Source: Sphingomonas sp. 32-62-10
Lineage (GTDB): Bacteria > Pseudomonadota > Alphaproteobacteria > Sphingomonadales > Sphingomonadaceae
Reading direction: 5' to 3'
NCBI GenBank assembly: GCA_002280555.1
Contig: NCEE01000027.1
Location: forward strand, 1-49,909
Length of the DNA stretch: 49,909 bases
Part shown: piece by piece, positions 10,464 through 19,200 of the stretch
Position numbering within the stretch: position 1 is the stretch's first letter
How the letters are laid out: each line of letters begins with the position of its first letter
Position numbers and translations under genes: made by a program
The notes under the pieces: model-generated
What the model saw: only the letters and a program-made list of their open reading frames with translations
What the model was told of the DNA's origin: nothing
The model's database searches: none

Positions 10464-12514
10464 CAGCTCGCAATCGCCCAGGTGACGACCGCGGTCAGCC
10501 CGAACAGCATCACGAACGCATAGGTATAGATATAGCCGGTCTGAAGCCGCCCAGCCATCCGGCTGCCCAGCGCGACGACAGCCGCCGCACCATTGGGGCC
10601 GAAGCGATCAATCGTCTGCTCATCCACCTGGTGCCAGAACAATCGACCAAGCGCGAAGGCAGGCTTCACGAACAGCAGATCGTACAGCTCGTCAAAATAC
10701 CATTTGTGGAGCAGGAAATCGTAGATCACGCTGAAGCTACGCGCGATTTGACCGGGCAGCGATGGCCGAACGATATAAGCGAGATACGCCCCGCCCAGCC
10801 CCGCCAGCATCGCGATGCTCGCGCTCAGCTTCACGAACAGCGGCACTTCGTGAATTTCGTGCATCAAATGCTCACGGAACGCGATGCTGCCCTTCCAGAA
10901 CGCTTCACCCGCCTCGGGCTCGATGAACGCACCGTGGAACACGAACCCGGCGGCGATCGCCCCGACCGACAGTAGCAGCAGCGGCAACCGCATCGACCAG
11001 GGGCTTTCATGCGGGTGATAGCCCGCCGTGCCGTCATCGCTGGAGGGCGCATGGTGATCATGACCATCATCGGCGTGGTGCCCGTGATCGTGATGCGCGT
11101 GCACCGCGTGCTGAATATGTTCGGACTGCGCCCAGCGCGGCTTGCCATAGAAAGTCAGATACATCAGCCGCCACGAATAGAAGCTGGTGATGAGTGCCAC
11201 GATCATGCCGACGATCGACGCGCCGGTTTGGCCCGATGCCCATGCCCCTTCGATGATCGCGTCCTTGGAATGGAAGCCCGCAAAGCCGATCGCGGGCAGC
11301 CCCTCAATCACGCCAGGAATGCCGACCCCGGTGATCGCCAGCGTCCCCATCATCATCACCCAGAAGGTGACGGGGATGCTTTTGCGCAAGCCACCATAGA
11401 AACGCATATCCTGCTCATGGTGCATGGCATGGATCACGCTGCCCGCGCCGAGGAACAGCAGCGCCTTGAAGAAAGCGTGCGTGAAAAGGTGGAACATCGC
11501 CGCACCATAAGCGCCGACACCTGCAGCAAAGAACATATAACCGAGCTGCGAACAGGTCGAATAGGCGATCACGCGCTTGATATCGGTCTGTACCAGCCCG
11601 ATCGTCGCGGCGAAGAAACATGTGGCGGCCCCCACCGTCGTCACCACGGTCAGCGCGACCGGGCTCTGCTCAAACATGGGCGACAAGCGGCACACCATGA
11701 AAACACCTGCCGTCACCATCGTTGCAGCATGGATCAGCGCGGAGACGGGCGTCGGCCCCTCCATCGCATCGGGCAGCCAGGTGTGCAGGCCAAGCTGCGC
11801 CGACTTGCCCATCGCGCCGACGAACAGCAACAGACACAGCACCGTCATCGTATCGGCGCGGAACCACAGGAAGCCGATCGTCGATCCCGCCATCCCGGGC
11901 GCAAGCCGCAGGATTTCGTCGATCTGGACGGTGTTGAACACCAGATAGGTGCCGAAAATGCCGAGCATGAAGCCCAGGTCGCCGACGCGGTTGACCACGA
12001 ACGCCTTGATCGCCGCCGCGCTGGCGCTGGGTTTGCGGAACCAGAAACCGATCAACAGGTAGGAGGCGAGCCCCACCCCTTCCCAGCCGAAGAACATCTG
12101 GACCAGGTTATCGGCGGTCACCAGCATCAGCATCGCGAAGGTGAACAGCGAGAGATAGGCGAAGAAACGCGGTTGATCCGGGTCTTCCTCCATATAGCCC
12201 CAGCTATACAGATGGACGAGCGCAGAGACCGAGGTGATGACGACCAGCATCACACTCGTCAGCGCATCGACGCGCAGCGACCAGACGATGTCGAGACTGC
12301 CCGATCGGATCCAGTCGAATACCAGGGTGACGCTCGGGCTGGCAGTGTCGGCGAAAAAGCCGAGAAAGATCGGCCAGCTGAGCGCGGCCGAGGCGAACAG
12401 CGCCCCAGTGGTCAGCACCTTCGCCGGCACATTGCCGATCGCGCGATTGCCCAACCCGGCGACGATGGCCGCGAGCAATGGCAGGAAAACGATGAGAAGG
12501 ATCGATGCCCCCAC
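10463..12514 (-). CDS. nuoL: NADH-quinone oxidoreductase subunit L
   Basis: A 683-residue distal membrane subunit of complex I, with the antiporter core and the long C-terminal lateral helix that braces the membrane arm. Core motifs include FFGWEGVGLASYLLIGFWF, KSAQLGLHTWLPDAMEGPTP and AYSTCSQLGYM. Between roughly residues 464 and 500 there is a strongly His-rich hydrophilic insert (HAHHDHGHHADDGHDHH) in a loop before one of the late helices. The start is GTG at 12514, 6 bases after the nuoK stop, with AAGGG in the nuoK 3' end as the probable ribosome-binding site. No nearby ATG fits better. Confidence 0.96.
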   Translation of the reverse strand: MGASILLIVFLPLLAAIVAGLGNRAIGNVPAKVLTTGALFASAALSWPIFLGFFADTASPSVTLVFDWIRSGSLDIVWSLRVDALTSVMLVVITSVSALVHLYSWGYMEEDPDQPRFFAYLSLFTFAMLMLVTADNLVQMFFGWEGVGLASYLLIGFWFRKPSASAAAIKAFVVNRVGDLGFMLGIFGTYLVFNTVQIDEILRLAPGMAGSTIGFLWFRADTMTVLCLLLFVGAMGKSAQLGLHTWLPDAMEGPTPVSALIHAATMVTAGVFMVCRLSPMFEQSPVALTVVTTVGAATCFFAATIGLVQTDIKRVIAYSTCSQLGYMFFAAGVGAYGAAMFHLFTHAFFKALLFLGAGSVIHAMHHEQDMRFYGGLRKSIPVTFWVMMMGTLAITGVGIPGVIEGLPAIGFAGFHSKDAIIEGAWASGQTGASIVGMIVALITSFYSWRLMYLTFYGKPRWAQSEHIQHAVHAHHDHGHHADDGHDHHAPSSDDGTAGYHPHESPWSMRLPLLLLSVGAIAAGFVFHGAFIEPEAGEAFWKGSIAFREHLMHEIHEVPLFVKLSASIAMLAGLGGAYLAYIVRPSLPGQIARSFSVIYDFLLHKWYFDELYDLLFVKPAFALGRLFWHQVDEQTIDRFGPNGAAAVVALGSRMAGRLQTGYIYTYAFVMLFGLTAVVTWAIAS

Positions 12515-12520
12515 GGAAAA

Positions 12521-12826
12521 CTAACCCTTCATCCGGTTGACATCGTCGACCGAAATCGTGCCGCGGCCGCGGAAATAGATGACGAGAATAGCCAGCCCGA
12601 TCGCGGCCTCCCCCGCTGCCACGGTCAACACGAACATCGCAAACACCTGACCCACCAGATCGCCGAGATAAGCGGAGAAGGCGACGAAGTTCAGGTTCAC
12701 CGCGAGCAGGATCAGCTCGATCGCCATCAGGATGACGATGATGTTCTTCCGGTTCAGAAAGATGCCGAGCACCCCCATCGTAAACAGGATGGCCGCGACC
12801 ACAAGGTAATGGACGAGACCGATCAC
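12521..12826 (-). CDS. nuoK: NADH-quinone oxidoreductase subunit K
   Basis: A 101-residue three-helix membrane subunit of complex I (MrpC-like). It has the conserved helix-2 Glu in MAIELILLAVN and the start pattern IGLVHYLVVAAILF. The frame is open for 16 more codons upstream, but that part is encoded by a palindromic repeat. GTG at 12826 gives the canonical 101 residues and is preferred, with GGGGAT about 8 bases upstream. A later Glu in AGEAAIGLAILV is also conserved. The 121-base gap to nuoJ is occupied mostly by the repeat element. Confidence 0.94.
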   Translation of the reverse strand: MIGLVHYLVVAAILFTMGVLGIFLNRKNIIVILMAIELILLAVNLNFVAFSAYLGDLVGQVFAMFVLTVAAGEAAIGLAILVIYFRGRGTISVDDVNRMKG

Positions 12827-12839
12827 AGTTCGATCCCCA

Positions 12840-12935
12840 CTCGTCCGTTCGTCCCGAGCATCGTCGAGGGACATGCCACGAGCGCTGCGCGAATGGCACG
12901 TGTCTCGACTTCACTCGACACAAACGGAGTCGGTG
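12840..12935. repeat. Sphingomonad palindromic intergenic repeat between nuoJ and nuoK
   Basis: An imperfect inverted repeat. The left arm begins CCGTTCGTCCCGAG at 12845 and continues through GTCGAGGGACATG. The right arm, read in reverse complement from 12927, begins CCGTTTGTGTCGAG and ends GTCGAGACACGTG. Roughly two thirds of positions pair over about 30 bases, with a short central spacer. Chance translations of this element (...PSIVEG..., ...STSLDTNG...) recur in sphingomonad genomes as I remember them. It fills nearly the whole gap and could form a strong hairpin in the message just upstream of the nuoK start. Confidence 0.75.
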
Positions 12936-12947
12936 TCGCCAACTCAA

Positions 12948-13559
12948 TCACAGCTCCACCCCCTGGCCGACGGGCGCATCGACATTGCGGGTCGCATCGC
13001 GCGGGCGACGAGCGACCTGGCGGGCGATGTTTTGCGGCTTCACGCCACTACGCTGGCGGTGGGTCAGCACGATCGCGCCGATCATCGCGACAAGCAGCAC
13101 CAGTCCTGCGCCTTCGAAGATGTAGAGATAGCGGGTGTAAAGCAGGTTCCCGATTGCTTCGATATTGGGCACATCCCCCGTCATCGGCGCGATCCGCCGC
13201 CCGAGCGCGATCCCGCCCGATTTCCAGGCGCCGAGCGCGACGAACAGTTCGGCCGCAAGCGCGACGGCGAGCGCCATACCGGGCCAAAGGTAGCGGACAT
13301 AGCCCTGGCGCATTTCGGCGAAATCGATGTTGAGCATCATCACGACGAACAGGAACAACACCGAAACCGCGCCGACATAAACAATGACGAGCAGCATCGC
13401 GATGAACTCTGCCCCCACCAGCAGCATCAGCCCGGCAGCGTTGAAAAAGGCGAAAATCAGCCACAGCACCGAATGCACCGGGTTGCGCGACGCAATCGTC
13501 ATCGCACCGGAGATCAGCACGATCGAGGCGAACAGATAAAAGGCGAAGATCTGGATCAT
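12948..13559 (-). CDS. nuoJ: NADH-quinone oxidoreductase subunit J
   Basis: A 203-residue five-helix membrane subunit of complex I. The conserved segments are SRNPVHSVLWLIFAFFNAAG and the pi-bulge region EFIAMLLVIVYVGAVSVLFL, followed by MMLNID. A hydrophilic, basic C-terminal tail of about 30 residues follows the last helix. The open frame extends 16 codons upstream, but that extension is encoded by a palindromic repeat (MRDPRFRWG-like). ATG 13559, beginning MIQIFAFYLF, is therefore chosen. Confidence 0.95.
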   Translation of the reverse strand: MIQIFAFYLFASIVLISGAMTIASRNPVHSVLWLIFAFFNAAGLMLLVGAEFIAMLLVIVYVGAVSVLFLFVVMMLNIDFAEMRQGYVRYLWPGMALAVALAAELFVALGAWKSGGIALGRRIAPMTGDVPNIEAIGNLLYTRYLYIFEGAGLVLLVAMIGAIVLTHRQRSGVKPQNIARQVARRPRDATRNVDAPVGQGVEL

Positions 13560-13575
13560 GCGCGCGTCACCGCAA

Positions 13576-13658
13576 CCATCACCCCAGCGGAAACGGGGGT
13601 CCCGCACAGGCGAAGCGCTCCCGAGCCGCGTGAGACCCCGGCGTTTGCCGGGGTGACG
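13576..13658. repeat. Double-hairpin palindromic repeat between nuoI and nuoJ
   Basis: Two hairpin arms in inverted orientation. The left arm (13580-13604) is ACCCC-AGCGGAAACG-GGGGT, imperfect. The right arm at 13635-13654 has a perfect 8-base stem, ACCCCGGC, loop GTTT, then GCCGGGGT, followed by GACG. Both arms look like the GTCACCCCGGCG...CCGGGGTCTC type of intergenic repeat. The element fills most of the 141-base nuoI-nuoJ gap and supplies the sequence just upstream of the nuoJ start. It is a candidate RNA-stability or processing element. Confidence 0.75.
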
Positions 13659-13700
13659 TGTTGTTGGTGAATCATGATGGTCCCTGAAGTCACAGCGCGC

Positions 13701-14186
13701 TTAGCGATAAGGGGCATCGGCGGCAAGGTTTGCCGCGATCACACGCTCCCACCGATCGCCATTATCGAGCAATTTCGCCTTGTCGTAGATGAGCTCCTCG
13801 CGGGTTTCGGTCGCGAATTCGAAATTCGGCCCTTCCACCACCGCATCCACCGGGCAGGCTTCGGCACAAAGGCCGCAATAAATGCACTTGGTCATATCGA
13901 TGTCGTAGCGGGTCGTGCGGCGGCTGCCGTCGTCGCGCGGCTCGGCTTCGATCGTGATCGCCTGTGCCGGGCACACCGCCTCGCACAGTTTGCACGCGAT
14001 GCAGCGCTCCTCGCCATTGGGATAGCGGCGGAGTGCATGCTCTCCCCGGAACCGCGGCGAGATCGGGTTCTTCTCGTAGGGATAGTTGATCGTCGCCTTG
14101 GCGCGGAAGAAATAGCGCAGCGTCTTCATGTGTGCGCCGATGAACTCGTAGAGCGTGTACGACTTGATGAATTGCGCGATGCTCAT
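13701..14186 (-). CDS. nuoI: NADH-quinone oxidoreductase subunit I
   Basis: A 161-residue ferredoxin-like peripheral subunit of complex I carrying two tetranuclear clusters (N6a and N6b) that pass electrons toward NuoB. Both binding motifs are intact: CIACKLCEAVCP (Cys62, 65, 68, 72) and CIYCGLCAEACP (Cys101, 104, 107, 111). The start is ATG 14186, MSIAQFIKSY, in a 4-base ATGA overlap with the stop of the preceding small gene. An in-frame upstream start would lengthen it into that gene without cause. Confidence 0.96.
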   Translation of the reverse strand: MSIAQFIKSYTLYEFIGAHMKTLRYFFRAKATINYPYEKNPISPRFRGEHALRRYPNGEERCIACKLCEAVCPAQAITIEAEPRDDGSRRTTRYDIDMTKCIYCGLCAEACPVDAVVEGPNFEFATETREELIYDKAKLLDNGDRWERVIAANLAADAPYR

Positions 14187-14614
14187 TTGATTTGTCCGGG
14201 GACCTGAGGGAAGCAAAAGAAGCGGGTTTCCTTGGCGCTCTCAAAAATGTTCAGGGCAACACCCATTCCGTCCCCATCCTTAAATGTGAGCGTGATCTCC
14301 AGCTTGGCTGGACGACCCTGTTGTTCCCCATCAAGCGATGCGATCAAGCGCGTCACATTGGGCTCTTTTTCCACTTTGGCGGCCGTGACGAAGCCCTTCT
14401 CAAACATTGATGGCTGGTTCTTCACCTTTGTCACGGCAACGTTTGCGGCATTTTCGCCGCGAACAAGGCTGATTAAGCCAACCTCCTTATAGCCAGACTC
14501 CGTCGGCAGTTCGGTGATGCACATGTGATTCAGGGTGACCTTGCGGCGAAACTCCTCGGGCGCGACCTCCGACGTCTGGAGCGGCGGGGCGACAAGGAGC
14601 GCAAGCCAGATCAT
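14183..14614 (-). CDS. Uncharacterised 143-aa protein inside the nuo operon (between nuoH and nuoI)
   Basis: I do not recognise this family. It starts with an ATG overlapping the nuoH stop by 4 bases and ends with a TGA overlapping the nuoI start by 4 bases, so it is coupled on both sides and clearly belongs to the operon. The N-terminus MIWLALLVAPPLQTSE is a short hydrophobic stretch that could be a signal peptide, though it lacks the usual basic residues. The rest is hydrophilic, with an apparent beta-strand-rich character (VTRLIASL, KLEITLTF, GVALNIF). Two cysteines (32 and 134) could form a disulfide if it is periplasmic. It is not a canonical complex I subunit. It might be an accessory or assembly protein, or an unrelated insertion that kept the frame economy of the operon. 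Confidence 0.7.
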   Translation of the reverse strand: MIWLALLVAPPLQTSEVAPEEFRRKVTLNHMCITELPTESGYKEVGLISLVRGENAANVAVTKVKNQPSMFEKGFVTAAKVEKEPNVTRLIASLDGEQQGRPAKLEITLTFKDGDGMGVALNIFESAKETRFFCFPQVPGQIK

Positions 14615-15672
14615 ACCGGCAGCCCCACGCGCTGGATCATCAGATAGCCGCTCACCAAAAACACCCAGATCAGCGACAGCGGCAGGAACACCTTCCACCC
14701 GAGCCGCATCAGCTGATCATAACGGTAACGCGGCACGGTCGCCTTCACCCAGCTGAACAGGAAGAAGAAGAACAGCATCTTGCCGAACAGCCAGATGATG
14801 CCTGGCACATAATAAAGCGGCGCCCAATCGACCGGCGGCAGATACCCACCCCAGAAAAGCGTCGCATTCAGCACGCACATCAGGATGACGTTGGCATATT
14901 CGCCCAGCCAGTAGAGCGCGAATGCCATCGAGGAATATTCGGTCTGGTATCCCGCGACGAGCTCGCTTTCAGCCTCGGTCAGGTCGAACGGCGCACGTTG
15001 GGTTTCCGCGAGCGACGAAATGAAGAACACCACCGCCATCGGGAAGAGCAACGGGTTGAACGCGAAGCCATTCACCGGGAATGCCGCAAAGCCCCAGACA
15101 TTCTTCTGTGCGTCGACGATACCGGCAAGGTTGAACGTGCCCGACCACAGCACCACCGAAATCAGCACAAAGCCGATCGCGACTTCATAGCTGACCATCT
15201 GCGCCGCCGCGCGGATCGCCGAGAAGAAGGGATATTTGGAGTTGGACGACCAGCCCGCCAGGATAATGCCGTACACCCCAAGCGAACTCGCCGCGAGCAC
15301 GTATAGCAGCCCGACATTGATGTTCGACAGGATCAGATCGGCCTGGAAAGGCACCACCGCCCATACGATCAGCGCGACGGTAAAGGTGATGATCGGCGCG
15401 AGCAGAAACAGCCCCTTGTTCGCGCTCGACGGGATGATCGTTTCCTGCAGGAATACCTTCAGGCCGTCCGCGAACGATTGCAGAATGCCAAATGGCCCGA
15501 CAACGTTCGGCCCGCGGCGCAGCGCCATCGCCGCCCAGATCTTGCGATCGGCATAGATGATCAGCGCGACCGCGAGCATCACCGGCAATGCGATCAGCAG
15601 GATGTCGATCAGCGTCGCGAGGAACCACGCGCCCTCAAACGGCATGCCGAGATAGGTGAACCACCAGGTCAT
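14611..15672 (-). CDS. nuoH: NADH-quinone oxidoreductase subunit H
   Basis: A 353-residue membrane subunit of complex I that forms the quinone-binding site with NuoB and NuoD and links the two arms. Conserved loops are seen: DRKIWAAMALRRGPNVVGPF, then SLAETQRAPFDLTEAESELV and GYQTEYSSM. ATG 15672 (MTWWFTYLGMPFEGAW) overlaps the nuoG stop by 4 bases and is preferred over an upstream in-frame start inside nuoG. Length and motifs are normal. Confidence 0.97.
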   Translation of the reverse strand: MTWWFTYLGMPFEGAWFLATLIDILLIALPVMLAVALIIYADRKIWAAMALRRGPNVVGPFGILQSFADGLKVFLQETIIPSSANKGLFLLAPIITFTVALIVWAVVPFQADLILSNINVGLLYVLAASSLGVYGIILAGWSSNSKYPFFSAIRAAAQMVSYEVAIGFVLISVVLWSGTFNLAGIVDAQKNVWGFAAFPVNGFAFNPLLFPMAVVFFISSLAETQRAPFDLTEAESELVAGYQTEYSSMAFALYWLGEYANVILMCVLNATLFWGGYLPPVDWAPLYYVPGIIWLFGKMLFFFFLFSWVKATVPRYRYDQLMRLGWKVFLPLSLIWVFLVSGYLMIQRVGLPV

Positions 15673-17684
15673 TCCGCCGCCTCCGCAAAGCTTTGGCCGT
15701 GCACCAGTTCCGCCGAGCAGCGCTGCATCGTCGGGCTGGCACGGCAAATGGCGTTGGTGAGGTAGAAATCCTTGATCGGATAGCCGATCTCGCCCTCGCC
15801 TTTTGCGTCAAGTGCGGCGGGTGCCCAGTCGAACGTCACAAGCCCAAGCTGCCCGAGCTCAGGCACAGCTTTGGCCATGTCGGCGCGTAGTTGATCGATC
15901 GTGTCGAACGGCAGCGTGTGGCCCATCACCGCCGAAAGTGCCCGCAGGATCGTCCAGTCTTCACGCGCATCGCCGGGCGGGAACACCGCCTGTTCGCCGC
16001 GCTGAACGCGGCCTTCCAGGTTCATCCACGTCCCCGATTTCTCGGCATAGCTTGCGCCCGGCAGGACGACATCGGCATGCGCCGCGCCCTTGTCGCCGTG
16101 ATGGCCGATATAGACCTTGAAGCTTTTGGCGAAGTCCCAGAAATCGACCTCATCCGCGCCCAGGAAGAACACCAGCTTGGGCTTTGCTGCGGCGATATCG
16201 GCAATGCCGCCCGGTTGCGCATAGCCGAGCATCAGCCCGCCCATCCGCGCCGCCGCCATGTGCACGACGTTGAAGCCGTTCCAGGCGGTGCCGTCCTCCA
16301 ACGTGCGCACCAGATTATGCTGCTTGGCGAACGCCAGCGCGGCACCATGCCCGGATTTCAGGGCAGCCCCGCCGACGATGATCATCGGCCGCTGGGCATT
16401 CTTGAACGCTTCCGCCGCCGCCTCAGGCAGCTTGCCCATCGCCGACAGGCCATTGCCCAGCCATTCGACCTTATAGGTCAGGTCCGTCTCCGGCCCGATC
16501 GCGAAGACCTTCGCCCCCTTCTTGATCGCCTTGCGTACCCGGGTGTTCACCAGTGGCGCTTCCCAGCGCAAATTGGTGCCGACCAGCAAGATCGCATCTG
16601 CGCGCTCAACGCCCGCAATCGTGGTGTTGAAGTTAACGGCCGCCAGCGACGTGACGTCATAGGCCATGCCGGTCTGGCGCCCTTCGAGCAACGACGAACC
16701 CATTTTCGCGAGCAGCGCCTTGGCCGCAAACATTGTTTCGCAATCGATCAGATCGCCAGCGATGGCCGCCACACTTTTGCCAGCCTTTACTGCCGCAATT
16801 GCAGCGAAGGCCTCATCCCAGCTCGCCTCAACGAGCTTGCCGTCCTTGCGCACGAACGGTCGATCGAGCCGCTTGCGCACGAGCCCGTCAATTGCGTGGC
16901 GCGTCTTGTCGGTCGCCCACTCCTCGTTCACGTCTTCGTTGATGCGCGGCAGGCAGCGCAGCACCTGGCGCCCGCGGCTGTCGAGCCGGATATTGGTGCC
17001 GACCGCGTCCATCACATCAATCGTTAGCGTCTTTTTCAGCTCCCAGGGCCGTGCCTCGAACGCATAGGGCTTCGAGGTAAGCGCACCGACCGGGCAGAGA
17101 TCGACCACATTGCCGCTGAGCTCGCTTGTCACCGCATGTTCGAGATAGCTGGTGATCTGCATATTCTCGCCGCGCCCGATCGCGCCGATTTCCTCAACGC
17201 CAGCGACTTCCTCGGCAAAGCGGACGCAGCGCGTGCACTGGATGCAGCGCGTCATCACCGTCTTGACGATCGGGCCCATATATTTCTCGGTTACCGCGCG
17301 CTTGTTCTCGTCATAGCGCGACGATCCACGGCCATAGGCGACTGACTGGTCCTGCAGATCGCATTCCCCGCCCTGGTCGCAGATCGGGCAATCAAGCGGG
17401 TGGTTGATGAGGAGAAACTCCATCACCCCTTCGCGCGCATTCTTCACCATCGGCGAGTTGGTGAAAATCTCCTGATTTTCGGCCGCTGGCAGCGCGCAAG
17501 AAGCCTGCGGCTTTGGCGGGCCGGGCTTCACCTCGACCAGGCACATGCGGCAATTGCCCGCGATGCTCAGGCGTTCATGATAGCAGAAACGCGGGATTTC
17601 CTTCCCCGCCAGCTCGCACGCCTGCAGCACGGTGGCACCCTGGGGCACCTCGATCTCGATACCGTCGATTTTGAGTTTAGGCAT
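15669..17684 (-). CDS. nuoG: NADH-quinone oxidoreductase subunit G
   Basis: A 671-residue iron-sulfur subunit of the NADH-dehydrogenase module. The N-terminal 2Fe-2S ferredoxin domain has CYHERLSIAGNCRMCLVEV, then the His-ligated cluster motif HPLDCPICDQGGECDLQ and the ferredoxin-like pair CIQCTRCVRF with DLCPVGALTSKPYAF. The rest is a molybdopterin-oxidoreductase-like domain without an obvious cofactor. The ATG shares one base with the nuoF stop (TAATG). Length is typical for alphaproteobacteria. Confidence 0.97.
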   Translation of the reverse strand: MPKLKIDGIEIEVPQGATVLQACELAGKEIPRFCYHERLSIAGNCRMCLVEVKPGPPKPQASCALPAAENQEIFTNSPMVKNAREGVMEFLLINHPLDCPICDQGGECDLQDQSVAYGRGSSRYDENKRAVTEKYMGPIVKTVMTRCIQCTRCVRFAEEVAGVEEIGAIGRGENMQITSYLEHAVTSELSGNVVDLCPVGALTSKPYAFEARPWELKKTLTIDVMDAVGTNIRLDSRGRQVLRCLPRINEDVNEEWATDKTRHAIDGLVRKRLDRPFVRKDGKLVEASWDEAFAAIAAVKAGKSVAAIAGDLIDCETMFAAKALLAKMGSSLLEGRQTGMAYDVTSLAAVNFNTTIAGVERADAILLVGTNLRWEAPLVNTRVRKAIKKGAKVFAIGPETDLTYKVEWLGNGLSAMGKLPEAAAEAFKNAQRPMIIVGGAALKSGHGAALAFAKQHNLVRTLEDGTAWNGFNVVHMAAARMGGLMLGYAQPGGIADIAAAKPKLVFFLGADEVDFWDFAKSFKVYIGHHGDKGAAHADVVLPGASYAEKSGTWMNLEGRVQRGEQAVFPPGDAREDWTILRALSAVMGHTLPFDTIDQLRADMAKAVPELGQLGLVTFDWAPAALDAKGEGEIGYPIKDFYLTNAICRASPTMQRCSAELVHGQSFAEAAE

Positions 17685-18991
17685 TATTCAGCAGCTTCCA
17701 TCATCGGTGCCGCGTCACCACCGCGCTTCTCCGCAATGCGGCGTTCCATCTCAGGGCGGAAATGCTTGATCAGGCCCTGGATCGGCCAGGCGGCCGCATC
17801 GCCCAGCGCGCAGATCGTGTGGCCTTCGACCTGCTTGGTCACCTGGTAGAGCGTGTCGATCTCGCTGACGTCGGCGTCACCGGTGCGCATCCGCTCCATC
17901 ACGCGCCACATCCAGCCGGTGCCTTCGCGGCAAGGGGTACACTGGCCGCAGCTTTCGTGCTTGTAGAAGTAACTCAGGCGGCTGATCGCGCGGACGATAT
18001 CGGTCGATTTGTCCATGACGATCACGGCAGCGGTACCGAGGCCCGAACCGAGCGCCTTCAGCCCGTCGAAATCCATCGGCGCGTCCATGATCTCGGCGGC
18101 CGGCACCAAGGGTACCGATGAGCCACCGGGGATCACCGCGAGCAGATTATCCCACCCGCCGCGCACACCGCCGCAATGCTTCTCGATCAGTTCGCGGAAC
18201 GGTATGCTCATCGCTTCCTCGACCACGCACGGCTTGTTCACATGGCCGCTGATCTGGAACAGCTTCGTGCCCTTGTTGTTCTCGCGTCCGAAGCTGGAGA
18301 ACCATTCGGGCGATCGGCGCAGGATGGTGGGCGCGACCGCAATCGATTCGACATTGTTGACCGTGGTCGGGCAGCCATAGAGCCCCGCGCCCGCCGGGAA
18401 AGGCGGCTTCAGCCGCGGCTGGCCCTTCTTGCCCTCAAGGCTTTCGAGCATCGCGGTTTCTTCGCCGCAGATATAAGCGCCCGCACCGCGGTGACAGAAC
18501 ACGTCGAAATCATAGCCCGATCCGCACGCATTCTTGCCGATCAGCCCCTTGTCATACGCCTCGGCAATCGCCGCAAAAAGCGTCTCCGCCTCGCGGATAT
18601 ACTCGCCGCGAATGTAGATATAGGCGGCGCGCGCGCGCATCGCGAAACCGGCGACCAGCGCGCCCTCGATCAGCTTGTGCGGATCGTGGCGGATGATCTC
18701 GCGGTCCTTGCAGCTGCCCGGCTCGCTCTCATCGGCATTGATGACAAGGAAGTTCGGGCGATCGGGCTTCGGCTCCTTGGGCATGAAGCTCCATTTGGTG
18801 CCGGTCGGGAACCCCGCGCCGCCACGCCCGCGCAGACCGCTTGCCTTGATCTGATCGATGATCGTATCCGGCCCCAGCGCCAGCAGCGCCTTGGTATTAT
18901 CCCAATCGCCACGCTTCAGCGCCGCCTCCAGCCGCCATGACTGGAAGCCATAAACATTGGTGAAGATACGATCTTTGTCGGCGAGACTCAC
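17684..18991 (-). CDS. nuoF: NADH-quinone oxidoreductase subunit F
   Basis: A 435-residue subunit carrying the NADH site, FMN and the N3 cluster. The nucleotide-binding loop LRGRGGAGFPTG, the FMN-site motif NADESEPGSCKDR, ICGEETAMLESLEG and the 4Fe-4S motif ESCGQCTPCREG are all intact. The start is GTG at 18991 in a 4-base GTGA overlap with the stop of the preceding 60-residue membrane protein. In a plain operon nuoF would follow nuoE directly; here four small genes lie between them. Confidence 0.97.
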   Translation of the reverse strand: MSLADKDRIFTNVYGFQSWRLEAALKRGDWDNTKALLALGPDTIIDQIKASGLRGRGGAGFPTGTKWSFMPKEPKPDRPNFLVINADESEPGSCKDREIIRHDPHKLIEGALVAGFAMRARAAYIYIRGEYIREAETLFAAIAEAYDKGLIGKNACGSGYDFDVFCHRGAGAYICGEETAMLESLEGKKGQPRLKPPFPAGAGLYGCPTTVNNVESIAVAPTILRRSPEWFSSFGRENNKGTKLFQISGHVNKPCVVEEAMSIPFRELIEKHCGGVRGGWDNLLAVIPGGSSVPLVPAAEIMDAPMDFDGLKALGSGLGTAAVIVMDKSTDIVRAISRLSYFYKHESCGQCTPCREGTGWMWRVMERMRTGDADVSEIDTLYQVTKQVEGHTICALGDAAAWPIQGLIKHFRPEMERRIAEKRGGDAAPMMEAAE

Positions 18992-19170
18992 GCCTTGTCT
19001 CCCCCCGACGTGTCACGACCCGATCGGTTCGTAAAGATGCCGAAACCGCCGAAAAGAAAGCCCAGAATAGCCCAGACGACCCATGACTCGCCGTTGATGA
19101 ACCTGAACACGGCCAGCAACAGGAAAATGATCCCGATGATCGGTACGCCAGCCTTTGTGGCATTGGGCAT
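18988..19170 (-). CDS. Small two-helix membrane protein (60 aa) upstream of nuoF
   Basis: A 60-residue protein with two hydrophobic helices (about 10-24 and 30-47), a short polar turn (INGESW) and a charged C-terminus (GRDTSGGDKA). The start is ATG 19170, 6 bases after a good GGAGG; its stop overlaps the nuoF GTG start. I know of no named family. Its position, the coupling to nuoF and its membrane character suggest a role linked to complex I or its membrane environment, but this is inference only. Confidence 0.7.
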   Translation of the reverse strand: MPNATKAGVPIIGIIFLLLAVFRFINGESWVVWAILGFLFGGFGIFTNRSGRDTSGGDKA

Positions 19171-19200
19171 CACCACCCTCCCCAGCAAGATGTTTCTCGG

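Noticed and set aside
11009..13333. 774-codon open frame on the plus strand, antisense to nuoL, nuoK and part of nuoJ
   Set aside because: It runs opposite to clearly conserved nuo genes, is full of His/Arg/Asp typical of antisense frames in high-GC DNA, and passes through a palindromic repeat. It is a shadow frame.
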